17,917 nt of DNA from Carex sylvatica (GCA_964058845.1 CAXKVR010000264.1:1-17917), one strand, 5' to 3'. Shown: positions 1 to 7,806, counted from the first letter of the stretch. Program-made: numbers and translations. The notes: generated by a model from the letters alone, not told the origin.

Positions 1-221
1 CCTGAACTTCATAAGAAAGAGTAATATATAAGAACCAATGTATGACTTCATCAATTATACAAAGACATATTCTCGGTATTTCTCATCTGCCTATTTCTCC
101 AATACCATATTACAGCATTCCAAAATTAAATTAGATAGCAATCTAACGGAAATATGATGAACGTGTATATATCAATCTCCTCTCTTATTCTCTGATGTGA
201 TCATATGATCATATGCAGGTC
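1..221. other. AT-rich stretch with no gene seen
   Basis: I see no coding segment, splice-bounded exon or clear transposon end here on either strand. The similarity shared with the far right of the window (about 12.26-12.60 kb) starts just after this stretch, so its left boundary lies near position 222. Confidence 0.5.
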
Positions 222-540
222 CCATTTTTTGTAGATTGCCTTTTGTGTTGTTGCTTGAACTCCTTTGCAATTTTAGTACCAGCTGGTACTGATAGATTTC
301 TGACCTAATTACTGTCTTATTTTGTTTCATTTAAAAGAAATTTTTTTGTGTCAATTTGTTGATATACCCTGAAATAAATAATTCTGGTTACACAGATGTG
401 TAAATTATTTGACACTTCTGATCAGTGTCAACTTACATCTAACCACTATATTTGAACTTTAGATGCGTCGGATGCATGTTGAATATCTTATATCCAAAGA
501 CAGCTGGCTGTTCTTATTGGGGTGCGTCAGAACATGGGAT
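222..540 (+). repeat. Left arm of a roughly 320-bp inverted repeat pair
   Basis: This segment matches, in opposite orientation, the sequence at about 12262-12603. Shared landmarks in order are GATTGCCTTTTGTGTTG, TTTTAGTACC..GGTAC, TTTGTTTCATTTAAAAG, AATTCTGGTTACAC, GTGTAAATTATTTGA and CGTCGGATGCATGT. They are collinear and only moderately diverged, with small indels. In both places the block lies directly upstream of a sulfotransferase remnant in the same relative orientation, so it probably belongs to the duplicated unit, as an old intron, a 5' flank or a transposon present before duplication. No protein can be read from it. Confidence 0.8.
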
Positions 541-545
541 AATTA

Positions 546-1119
546 ATGCGTCCATATGCCTCAATTTCCAATAAATATTAAAAGTTTCAAGAGCTGACTT
601 TCTACCATAGAACGAAAAATCGGAATCAGAATCGGGATCGTTTTTTTTACCATCGAATCGGAATCGGGTAAATTGGTCAGAATCGACTGAATCAGATCAA
701 AAACTCGGACTTTTTTGTCAGAAACTTGTTTTACACTAAAACATAAGAGAAAAATGATAAAAATATAATTTGTCAATAATTTATGTTTAAACAAACGATT
801 ACAATCAAATAATCCATTAATAAATATAATACAAACATTTCAACATTTATATTTAAATATAGTTATGTATTCTAAGCATACAAGTCAGCTTAATGTATTG
901 GTCTGTTCCTTGGTTGACAAAAATTATGTATTTGGTTCGAACCACACTAGATGCGAAATTTTTGAAGAATTTTATTTATGCGTTTCGGCCAATAGTATGA
1001 CCGGAATTAAAACGTTTCAAATGAAATTCCAAGGGAAAGGGACCGTTTCGGCCAAAATTGAACTGTTTCAGCCGAAATTGGATGAAAAATTCACATACCG
1101 TAACTCGGCTATAGCCTGA
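546..1119. other. Insertion-like segment with degenerate short repeats
   Basis: Compared with the right-hand copy, this stretch separates the shared upstream block from the sulfotransferase 3' end and replaces the missing middle of that gene. It holds degenerate iterations of GAATCGGAATCGGG (about 600-720), a very AT-rich part (about 730-860) and repeated CGTTTCGGCC / GTTTCAGCCGAAATTG motifs (about 980-1085). The last motif type recurs near 13110-13200. I found no convincing terminal repeats or target duplication, so its identity is open. The ORF that can be read through 865-1119 is made of these repeats and is not considered a gene. Confidence 0.45.
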
Positions 1120-1368
1120 TTTTTCCTTGGATGCCCATTCTCCGAGGAGATAAGAAATGGCCTGATAAATGAGATCGTCAATTTTTGTAGCTTCAATAAA
1201 CACAAAGATCTCGATGTCAACAAATTAAATGGAATTGGTAAGGTACAAAATGATTACTTCTTCAGAAAGGCTGTTGTGGGGGATTGGCAGAACCAGATAA
1301 CGCCTGAGATGGCAAAGTTAGAAGAGATCACAAAAGTGAAAATTTCTAATTCTGGTTTCAGCTATTGA
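1120..1368 (+). pseudogene. Sulfotransferase C-terminal fragment (plant SOT family)
   Basis: An open frame of 82 codons ends at TGA 1366-1368 and begins right after an in-frame TGA at 1117-1119. It reads like the last quarter of a plant cytosolic sulfotransferase, the family that moves sulfate from PAPS to hydroxyl groups of flavonoids, brassinosteroids or similar small molecules. Visible family landmarks are GCPFSEE followed by a short acidic/Asn stretch, a CSF element, a VNK element, and the PAPS-binding C-terminal block read here as FFRKAVVGDWQNQITPEM. The usual RKG is RKA here. There is no start codon, no N-terminal P-loop (PKSGTTW) and no PKD..SxWH region, so this cannot be an active enzyme. 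A related fragment lies on the opposite strand near 12 kb. Family assignment is firm; substrate is unknown. Confidence 0.85.
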
Positions 1369-1750
1369 GTAGCAAGGAACGACAGGAAATGTGATGTACT
1401 TCGTGCAATATATATATTTTTATTATTTTTACTACTTCAACAAAATTAATTGTCATCAAGTTAGATGTCCAAAATATATTTGATTGCAGGGCTAATATTC
1501 AATATAAAATTTAATATTTTTTATCACAACCATTGACGGATTAGAACATCTACTTGCTTAATATATTATGAATGAAAATATAGTCAATTGACGTACGTAC
1601 GTAGCTTTTAAGAAGATTTTTTTCTTAAATCAAGTATTAATTTAATTGTAAATCTCAGTATTATTACCAAATTTTTTATTTATATAAGTGAAAAACAAAG
1701 TATGTACTATTGTCCTGTTACCATAACAGACAAGTGCAGTAATAAATTAA
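1369..1750. other. AT-rich spacer, no gene seen
   Basis: No coding signal is visible. The stretch contains an ACGT-iterated run near 1592-1602 and poly-T tracts, which are common in plant intergenic DNA. Confidence 0.5.
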
Positions 1751-1816
1751 TTAGCCTTGTTGACAAACCATGTCAATGGCAGCATGCCTCTCATCATCTT
1801 GAAGAATCTGTTTTAT
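1751..1816 (-). CDS. Possible orphan last exon, unidentified
   Basis: On the minus strand a good acceptor (TATCCTTGCAG, with the AG at 1818-1817) is followed by 21 open codons and a TAA at 1753-1751. The peptide reads IKQILQDDERHAAIDMVCQQG, which has the balanced, hydrophilic-then-amphipathic look of real protein in otherwise AT-rich DNA. I do not recognise the family. No matching upstream exon is apparent between 1818 and the lectin gene at 2311, so it could be the remains of a lost gene, a captured fragment or chance. Confidence 0.3.
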   Translation of the reverse strand: MKQILQDDERHAAIDMVCQQG

Positions 1817-1852
1817 CTGCAAGGATAAAAAATAACTATTGTTACGAATTAG

Positions 1853-1910
1853 GGAATTGAAATTACAGTTTCATGAGTATAGGAATTGAAATTACAGTTT
1901 CATGAGTATA
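1853..1910. repeat. Perfect 29-bp tandem duplication
   Basis: A 29-bp unit beginning GGAATTGAAATTACAG and ending CATGAGTATA occurs twice head to tail with no visible mismatch. Perfect identity suggests a recent replication-slippage event. No coding or regulatory role is evident. Confidence 0.9.
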
Positions 1911-2166
1911 TCTATCTCCGACAAAAATATCGAGCAGAATACCAACACTTAAATATTTTTACCCATACGGATAAAACATGTTCTTGTAATCTTTTATAAT
2001 ATGACAGTTGAATTTTTGAAATTTTTTATTTTCAATCAAATTGGGCTTGACACTTGACAGTATTAACAACTTATTCATGCACATATTCTCTTATTTTCAG
2101 AAGAACAAAAAGAAAAGAAAAGAAAAATTCTAAAAATAATGTGGAGTACGTATTGGGCGAGTCCGG

Positions 2167-2172
2167 TTGACT
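2167..2172 (+). promoter_or_regulatory. Possible W-box upstream of the lectin gene
   Basis: TTGACT matches the WRKY-binding W-box TTGAC(C/T) and lies about 140 bp upstream of the lectin ATG and about 45 bp upstream of the TATA-like site. PP2-type lectins are often stress and defence responsive, which makes the site plausible. A six-base match is weak evidence on its own. Confidence 0.35.
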
Positions 2173-2217
2173 TGCCATGAATCGTGGGTCTTTATTTAAT
2201 TACCTGCCTCGACTCCC

Positions 2218-2224
2218 ATAAATA
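2218..2224 (+). promoter_or_regulatory. Candidate TATA box for the lectin gene
   Basis: ATAAATA in the context CCCATAAATACTGG lies 87-93 bp before the ATG at 2311, which would give a 5' leader of roughly 55-60 nt. It is the best TATA-like sequence at a sensible distance. Confidence 0.5.
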
Positions 2225-2310
2225 CTGGATCTAATTTTGCTGCTACATCCTGTCCCAAACTCATATTATCTTCTCTTCTTTCTATTGGCCGTAACGAATT
2301 ATTCAAAACC

Positions 2311-4127
2311 ATGGCAGATTGTTTAGCTAAAGTTGCCGGAACACTTGCTCGCCCCCTCATGGATGCATGTCGTCAGAACGTACTTCCACCATTTGAGAAG
2401 TACTTCATTTATCGTTTGAAGGTACCAACTTTCTTTCAAATTAAATGGCACTAGGTTATTCATGATCAAATGAACACATGCAAAAAAAATTAAAAATTAA
2501 AGAAAGATTGTAGTGCCCAATGTATCCGAAACTGATAAGGTAAGTTACCATCATCAGTCTTTTATCAATCACTACTGGTTCTATTATTTCGTTGTTATAT
2601 TTGATTTGTCCTTTATTTATTGGTTTGCGGGGAACAGATACTTGGATGGATCAAGGATAAGCATACGATTCTTGCAAGAGATTTAATATTATATGATCCA
2701 AACGATAGACACTGGGGATCCAGTGATCCAAATGAAGCAAGGTAATTAATGCCCCGTTGATTTTGCGTCTTCCTTATTGTTTCAAGTTACTTCACACCTA
2801 TCATTCCACTAAATAGGGATTAGCAGTGTCAACAAAACTTCACACCTATCTTACTTGTATCGTATTTGATAAGGCTGATATTTTTTTGTTGTTTACTTAT
2901 CAAGTGAGGGTACGGGTAAGAAATTTTTATTTGCTTATCGGATAAGATTAAGAGTAAGATCTATTTCATACTTGTTATCTTAAAAGATAATTGATAATTG
3001 ATAAATTTAAATTTATATTATAAAAAAAATTTATACCTCAACCTATATATAGTTAGTAAATTTATGACACAATTGATTTACTCAATATTTTATATAGTTT
3101 TTTAGTTAGTAATTTTTGGTAACATTGACTTAGACAATATTTTATATCATTTTATTTAAATAATTTATATTTGTTAAAATAATGTAATTAATAATTTTAA
3201 TTTTTTATATCTGATGATATAATTTACTTGATGTGTTTAATATGTTTATTCTATTGTGATATATTTTGGGTTAAATAACATAAGACGTACATCAATTTAT
3301 TGCATACTTATTCATTTTTCATTCGTTATTCATTAATCTTAAGGGATAAGTGTAAGATCATAGTAGGAATTATTGGTATCAGTACCGGGATCGGTCCCGG
3401 CCGATATCGATATGGTATCGGGCTATCGGCTCAGGATCGGGCTATCGGCTCAGGATCTGTATCGGTATCGGCTGATATTTCCTACTATGTGTAAGATACA
3501 GATAAAGCAAATACTTGGTGGGTAGGATATGAGATAGGTGAGGCTCATTTTTGTCCATTTATTAATGCAACAACGTATATAAATTCACAAAATGTTGTCG
3601 GAAAATGTCATGTTGGCCTTTAATTGTCAGAATTCATTTAATTATGATCTATAGCAGTGGAAACATATACCGAAAATTTGATTGTTTGATTGCTAAAAAT
3701 AAGGTTCATGGAGGAAGCGGTGAAGGTTCTAAAACATGGCACCCAGTCGTTCGAAATAAAGGCTGTGATAAAATTCGACTTACTTTTGCCCGATAAAACA
3801 TATGGTGTGTATCTCATCTTCAAAACATCCCCAGGCCCAGGTCTCAATGCTGTCCTGACTTCAACGGTATCTACGGAGACTGACGAATCGGAGGATGTAT
3901 GCCTAACGAAAAATCCAAAGGTGCATGCAGATCAGAAGTTAGATGACATTAAATTGCCTGTAAATAGTTCTTATGATGGATGGATGGAGTTGGAGCTCGG
4001 AAAGTTTGAATGCCGTAATAATCCTACTAAACGAGTGGAGGAGATAAGCATCGAGGTCAAGGAAAACAGTAAACACACCATGAGGGCGGGGGTCTTTGTT
4101 GCAGGTATTGAACTACGTTCCAAATGA
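2311..4127 (+). CDS. Phloem protein 2 (PP2) / Nictaba-like lectin, three exons
   Basis: I join exons 2311-2421, 2638-2741 and 3704-4127. All junctions are GT-AG and the total is 639 nt, giving an uninterrupted 212-aa protein ending at TGA 4125-4127. The PP2 domain runs from about residue 48 (LARDLILYDP) to the end. Family landmarks are EEAVKVLKHGTQSFEIKA (75-92), the strand LLPDKTYGVYLIFK (99-112), DGWMELELGKF (163-173) and the closing GVFVAGIELRSK (201-212). PP2/Nictaba proteins are cytoplasmic or phloem lectins that bind N-acetylglucosamine-type or high-mannose glycans; binding by this copy is inferred only. No signal peptide or membrane segment is seen. Residues 1-37 (MADCLAKVAGTLARPL...) are a short N-terminal extension I cannot assign. 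Intron 1 is 216 nt. Intron 2 is 962 nt, very AT-rich, and carries a small hAT-like MITE. The frame is intact despite the surrounding repeats, so the gene is probably functional. Confidence 0.85.
3359..3489. mobile_element. 131-bp hAT-type MITE in intron 2 of the lectin gene
   Basis: The element starts CATAGTAGGAA and ends TTCCTACTATG, a perfect 11-bp terminal inverted repeat with looser complementarity further in. It is flanked by a perfect 8-bp direct repeat, TGTAAGAT, at 3351-3358 and 3490-3497. An 8-bp target duplication with short TIRs is the signature of hAT transposons. The interior is unusually GC-rich and built of TATCGG/GGATCGG iterations. It has no coding capacity, so it would depend on a transposase elsewhere. 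It lies well inside the intron, about 340 bp from the exon start at 3498-3703 downstream side and away from the branch region. Confidence 0.85.
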
Positions 4128-4687
4128 ACCGCGAAGCATGTCGCTGCCATAAATTCCAGTGTTACTTCTGTTTGGATGTCCTATTATGTTTGATTTCATG
4201 CGTTCATATGATCCATTGTGTCATATTGTCAAAATAGTTGAGTTGCTTCTATGTTCCCTTCATTTCAAACATTTTAATTTGTTATTAAGTTTTTCATAGT
4301 GGATCATATATCCAACGTTAAGTATGTATGTAATATAATTATGAATTGTATAATGTCATGTATGATTGTCTAATTAAAATAATATAATATGGATTAAGGA
4401 TATTTGATAATCTATGTATTCAATAGGGTGTGGTTTATTATAAATAGGTAGAACCATTTAGGCAAAGTTCAAATTTTTTTTTTTGAGTAAAAATAATGAT
4501 CTTGCACTTATTTGTTTTAAAATTAAATAATTGAGGAACTGATTCTAAAATTTTCAATTCAATTAATAAGAATATCATTCAGAGCTTTGTGCGGCCTTTT
4601 GTGTAGTCTCACAAACCAGTTCAAATAAATATGTAAATTATAGATTGAGTTGGCTGTCACCAGAGCTTTATGTGTCCCTTTGTACTG
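4128..4687. other. Downstream of the lectin gene: AT-rich DNA with short repeats
   Basis: No gene is seen. A short phrase built on AGAGCTTTxTGTGxxCC occurs near 4580 and 4662, with a third related copy near 4735 inside the next element. This suggests decayed tandem or dispersed repeats. No clear canonical AATAAA polyadenylation signal stands out close behind the lectin stop codon. Confidence 0.5.
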
Positions 4688-4981
4688 CACTACAAGTATT
4701 ATTAGTTGTAATAATAATAATAGCAACTATTCGGAGCTTTATGTGTCCCGTTTAATCCTGATACGGATTTTGTTCGGATTCGGAGCGGATTCGGAACGGA
4801 TTATCCGGCTCCGTTTTCAGCCCTAGCTACCACTGAATTTTGTTGTAATAATAATTATTTTGTTGCAATAAATACATTCTATTACAACTAATTAGTTTAG
4901 TAACAATATTAATAATTTATTGCAACTAATTAGTTTATTTGTTGCAATGTGTTGTTGCAAAAGACAGAATTTGGTGTAGTG
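4688..4981. mobile_element. Small CACTA-like non-autonomous element
   Basis: The left edge reads CACTACAAG and the right edge reads TTTGGTGTAGTG, the reverse complement of CACTACACCAAA. Both fit the CACTAC(A/C)A termini of plant CACTA (CMC) transposons. The subterminal regions carry repeated TTGTTGCAA / TTGCAAC words, as CACTA ends often do. No matching 3-bp target duplication is visible (CTG left, CGT right), so one end may have been altered. The interior includes a GC-richer patch of CGGATTCGGAGCGG type. It has no coding capacity. Confidence 0.45.
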
Positions 4982-5174
4982 CGTTGGATCAACGATTTTC
5001 AAAGTGGCTTCATAAATAGTAAAAAAAATTCAAAAAATATAAAATTTGGTCTCTAAGTACATTTTAATATGGAGATGACATCTAACGGTTTGGATCGATC
5101 ATTTGGACTTTAAAAATTAGAAAACGACTTGGTTGTACACGAAGCTAGGAACAATCGATTATATATTAGCCTAT
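4982..5174. mobile_element. Foldback element, right half only (E0)
   Basis: This segment contains, in order, the central-loop edge GTTGGATCAACGATTTTCAAAG, the shared arm words AAATTTGGTCTC and TTTTAATATGGAGA, GGTTTGGATCGATC, and a tip CCTAGC-type sequence ending in TAGCCTATCTCTC. Its reverse complement matches the left half of the element at 7093-7360, including GTTCCTAGC, ACCAAGTC and TCCAAATGATCGATCC. The left half is missing; the sequence abuts the CACTA-like end at 4981 directly. Confidence 0.75.
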
Positions 5175-5199
5175 CTCTCTCTCTCTATATATATATATG

Positions 5200-5232
<33 letters not shown>

Positions 5233-5316
5233 ATTAGTGTGTTTATATATATATATATATATATATATATCTGTGTGTGTATGTGTGTGTATATGTGTGT
5301 GCTTATAGATATATAT
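5175..5316. repeat. Compound microsatellite (CT)n (TA)n (GT)n
   Basis: The stretch is runs of CT, TA and TG dinucleotides with few interruptions. It joins two foldback elements and reads through in several frames, which produces spurious ORFs of repeated cysteine/valine or histidine/threonine. It is not coding. Confidence 0.95.
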
Positions 5317-5747
5317 AGAGAGGTTGGCTACTATGCTTATATAAGCATATCTCCACATATGCTTATAACTCATTTTTGTGTTTTCAATGCTCAAATGGTC
5401 GATCTGAACCGTTAGATGTGATCTATATATTGAAATGTGCTTGGAGACTAAATTTTATATTTTTCTGAATTTTTTTTACTATTTATTAAGCCAATTTGAA
5501 AATCTCTGATCCAACGGTGGCTTCTGATTTTACTGTTTTGTTAAGCCACCGTTGGATCAGCGATTTTCAAAGTGGCTTAATAAATAGTAAATAAATTCGG
5601 AAAAATGTAAAATTTGGTCTCCAAGCACATTCCAATATAGAGATCAACTTGAACGGTTCGGATCGACGTTTTAAACTTTAAAAATTGAAAAACGGGTTAT
5701 AAGCATATGTGGAGGTATGCTGATATAAGCATAGTAGCCAACCTCTC

Positions 5748-5748
<1 letters not shown>
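5317..5748. mobile_element. Foldback element E1 (432 bp)
   Basis: It starts AGAGAGGTTGGCTACTATGC and ends with the inverse, GCATAGTAGCCAACCTCTCT. The left arm is mirrored by the right arm almost to the centre, with one stem mismatch region near the tip where the right arm is longer. Shared arm words are GTGCTTGGAGAC, AAATTTTATATTTTT and ACTATTTATTAAGCCA, with their complements on the right. The central loop holds GATTTTACTGTTTTGTTAAG flanked by complementary GTGGC/GCCAC words. TA flanks both ends, consistent with a TA target. It has no coding capacity. Confidence 0.85.

Positions 5749-5796
<48 letters not shown>
5749..5796. repeat. (TA)n microsatellite between foldback elements
   Basis: This is an almost pure TA run separating elements E1 and E2. 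It is either the original target or expanded target duplication. Confidence 0.95.
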
Positions 5797-5799
<3 letters not shown>

Positions 5800-6196
5800 A
5801 ATATGCTATGCGTAGCATAGAGGGCCTCAGTGCAACGGCTCAATATTCGACTTTTTAAAATTCCAACATTCGATTAGAATCGTTTGTCTTGTTCTCCATA
5901 TTAATATGTGTTTGGAGACCAAATTTTATATTTTTTGGAATTGTTTTACTATTTTTTTAGATTTATTGAAAATCGCTGTTTTCAGCAAATCTGGACCATA
6001 AAAAAACAGCACTTTTCAATAAATCTAAAAAAATAGTAAACAAATTCCAAAAAATGTAAAATTTGGTCTCCAAACACATATTAATATGGAGAACAAGATG
6101 AACGGTTCGGATCGACCGTTAGGATTTTTAAAAGTCAAATATTGAGCCTTTGTATGGAAGCACTCTATGCTACGCATAGCATGCTAGCATATTCCT
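5797..6196. mobile_element. Foldback element E2 (400 bp)
   Basis: The tips are AGGAATATGCTATGCGTAGC and its inverse, except that the right tip carries an extra 8-bp AGCATGCT-like insertion. Next inwards come GGCTCAATATT (complement on the right), then the common arm words TTGTTCTCCATATTAATATG and TTTGGAGACCAAATTTTA. The central loop contains TTTTCAGCAAATCTGGACC, related to the loop of E4 and E6 when read on the other strand. TA flanks both ends. It has no coding capacity. Confidence 0.85.
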
Positions 6197-6218
6197 ATAT
6201 ATATATATATATATATAT

Positions 6219-6633
6219 GACTAATATGCATTCGTATGCATATGGGCAGAAATACATACGGTCCAAATTTGAAATTTTAAAATCTAAAAAGTTGATCCAA
6301 ACTGTTCATTTTATTCTCCATATTAATATGTGCTTGGAGACCAAATTTTAAATTTTTCTGAATTATTTTACTATTTATTAAGCCACTTTGAAAATTATTG
6401 ATTCAACGGTGGCTGCTGATTTTACTGTTTTGTTAAGCCACCGTTGGATCAACAATTTTCAAAATGGCTTAATAAATAGTAAAAGAATTCAGAAAAATGT
6501 AAAATTTGGTCTCCAAGCACATATTGATATGGAGAACAAGATGAACGGTTTAGATCGACTTTTTGAATTTTGAAATTTCAAATTTGGATCGTATGTATTT
6601 CGGCCCATATGCATACGAATGCATATTCGTTAC

Positions 6634-6636
<3 letters not shown>
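6219..6636. mobile_element. Foldback element E3 (about 418 bp)
   Basis: The tips are ACTAATATGCATTCGTATGC on the left and the inverse, GCATACGAATGCATATTCG, on the right, where it continues GTTACTC before TATTTATA. The left outer edge seems to have lost a few bases. The inner arm again has TGTGCTTGGAGACCAAATTT and ACTATTTATTAAGCCAC. The central loop has GATTTTACTGTTTTGTTAAG, the same as E1. (TA)n runs lie at 6197-6218 and 6639-6666. It has no coding capacity. Confidence 0.85.
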
Positions 6637-6668
<32 letters not shown>

Positions 6669-6670
<2 letters not shown>

Positions 6671-7072
6671 TAAGGCTGGTGTGCTATGAGTTGCATAGAG
6701 GACTACGGTGCTATGGCTCAATATTCGAGTTTTTAAAATCCTAACGGTTGATCCGAACTGTTCATCTTATTATCCATATTAATATGTGTTTGGAGACAAA
6801 ATTTTACATTTTTCTAACAAAATTTACTATTTTTTTAGATAGTTAGAAAATAAAATATCTGAATGGTGCAGAATTTTTTAGATCAAGTGATTTTCTACCT
6901 ATCTAAAAAAGTAGTAAAATTTTTCCAAAAAATATAAAATTTGGTCTCCAAACACATATTAATATGGGGAACAAGATTAATGGTTCGGATCGACCGTTAG
7001 GATTTTGAAAAGTTGAATATTGAGCCGTAGCACCGTAGCTCTCTATGCAACCCATAGCACCCTAACCTTACT
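6669..7072. mobile_element. Foldback element E4 (404 bp)
   Basis: It begins AGTAAGGCTGGTGTGCTATG and ends CATAGCACCCTAACCTTACT. The tip continues with GGTGCTATGGCTCAATATT, whose last part is shared with E2. The arms carry ATTAATATGTGTTTGGAGAC and the complement. The loop includes AATGGTGCAGAATTTTT, shared with E6. Short TA runs bound it on both sides (6639-6666 and 7073-7092). It has no coding capacity. Confidence 0.85.
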
Positions 7073-7092
7073 ATATATATATATATATATAT

Positions 7093-7360
7093 GTGGAGAG
7101 TGGCTAATATCAAAACGTTTGTTCCTAGCCTCCCCTGCAACCAAGTCATTTTTTAATTTTGATAGTCCAAATGATCGATCCAAATTGTTAGATGTGATGT
7201 CCATATTAAAATGTGCTACGAGACCAAATTTTACATTTTTTGGAACATTTTTACTATTTATTTAGCCACATTGAAAATCGCTGATCCAATGGTAGATTAG
7301 GATTTTATTGTTTGGTTAAGCCATAGTTGGATCAGCGATTTTCAAAGTGGCTTAATAGAT
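7093..7360. mobile_element. Foldback element E5, right arm truncated
   Basis: The left tip is GTGGAGAGTGGCTAATATC, followed by GTTCCTAGCC, ACCAAGTCATTT, CCAAATGATCGATCC and the common arm words. It passes the central loop (GATTTTATTGTTTGGTTAAG) and then stops in the right arm at CTTAATAGATATTAC, just before the next element begins. The missing part corresponds to what is retained in E0 at 4982-5174. Confidence 0.8.
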
Positions 7361-7369
7361 ATTACTTTT

Positions 7370-7775
7370 AGAGTAAGGCTACGCTACTTCGCGAATTAAA
7401 CAGGATGTTTTAATTCGCACTCATATCTCTAGTTTCAAGGTCTAAATAGTTGATCCAAACCATTAGTTGTTTAATCTATATTAAAATGTGCTTGGAGACC
7501 AAATTTTACATTTTTTGAAATTTTTTACTATTTATTAAGATGGTTTGAAAATTGCTGTTTCTATTAAAATTCTGCACCATTAAAAACATCGATTTTCAAA
7601 CCATCTTAATAAATAGTAAAAAAATTCCAAAAATTGTAAAATTTGATCTCCAAGTACATTTTAATGTAGATTAAACATCTAATTATTTGGATCGGCTATT
7701 TGTGCTTCGAAACTAGAGATATGAGCACGAATTAAAACATCCCGTTTAATTTGCGATGTAGCATTGCCTTACTCT
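7370..7775. mobile_element. Foldback element E6 (406 bp)
   Basis: The ends are AGAGTAAGGCTACGCTAC and the near-inverse, GTAGCATTGCCTTACTCT. The mirrored tip extends for about 75 bp and includes CGAATTAAACAGGATG / CATCCCGTTTAATT and CATATCTCTAGTTTC / GAAACTAGAGATATG. The inner arms carry TGTGCTTGGAGACCAAATTT and its complement. The loop contains AAAATTCTGCACCATTAAAA, the complement of the E4 loop. The flanks read TTA|GAGTAAGG and CCTTACTC|TTA, so the target duplication could be TA or TTA. It has no coding capacity. Confidence 0.85.
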
Positions 7776-7806
7776 TATTTTTATATAATTTTTGAATTTT
7801 CACTAT

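Noticed and set aside
865..1119. 84-codon frame directly before the sulfotransferase C-terminus
   Set aside because: It is composed of degenerate GTTTCGGCC repeats and ends at the stop immediately before the sulfotransferase frame. It is not the missing N-terminal part.
3300..3494. 64-codon frame rich in Gly, Ser, Ile and Arg
   Set aside because: It is a translation of the hAT-type MITE in the lectin intron.
3605..3847. Frames overlapping the start of lectin exon 3 on both strands
   Set aside because: They are shadows of the PP2 coding frame, which alone shows family motifs.
5185..5415. Open frames on both strands with long runs of Cys/Val or His/Thr and Ile/Tyr
   Set aside because: They are translations of TG, CA and TA dinucleotide microsatellites and carry no protein signal.
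6142..7265. Three short plus-strand frames (6142-6351, 6388-6573, 7020-7265)
   Set aside because: They run across ends and arms of the foldback elements and contain the TATA-run Tyr-Ile stretches. They are not conserved between elements as protein.
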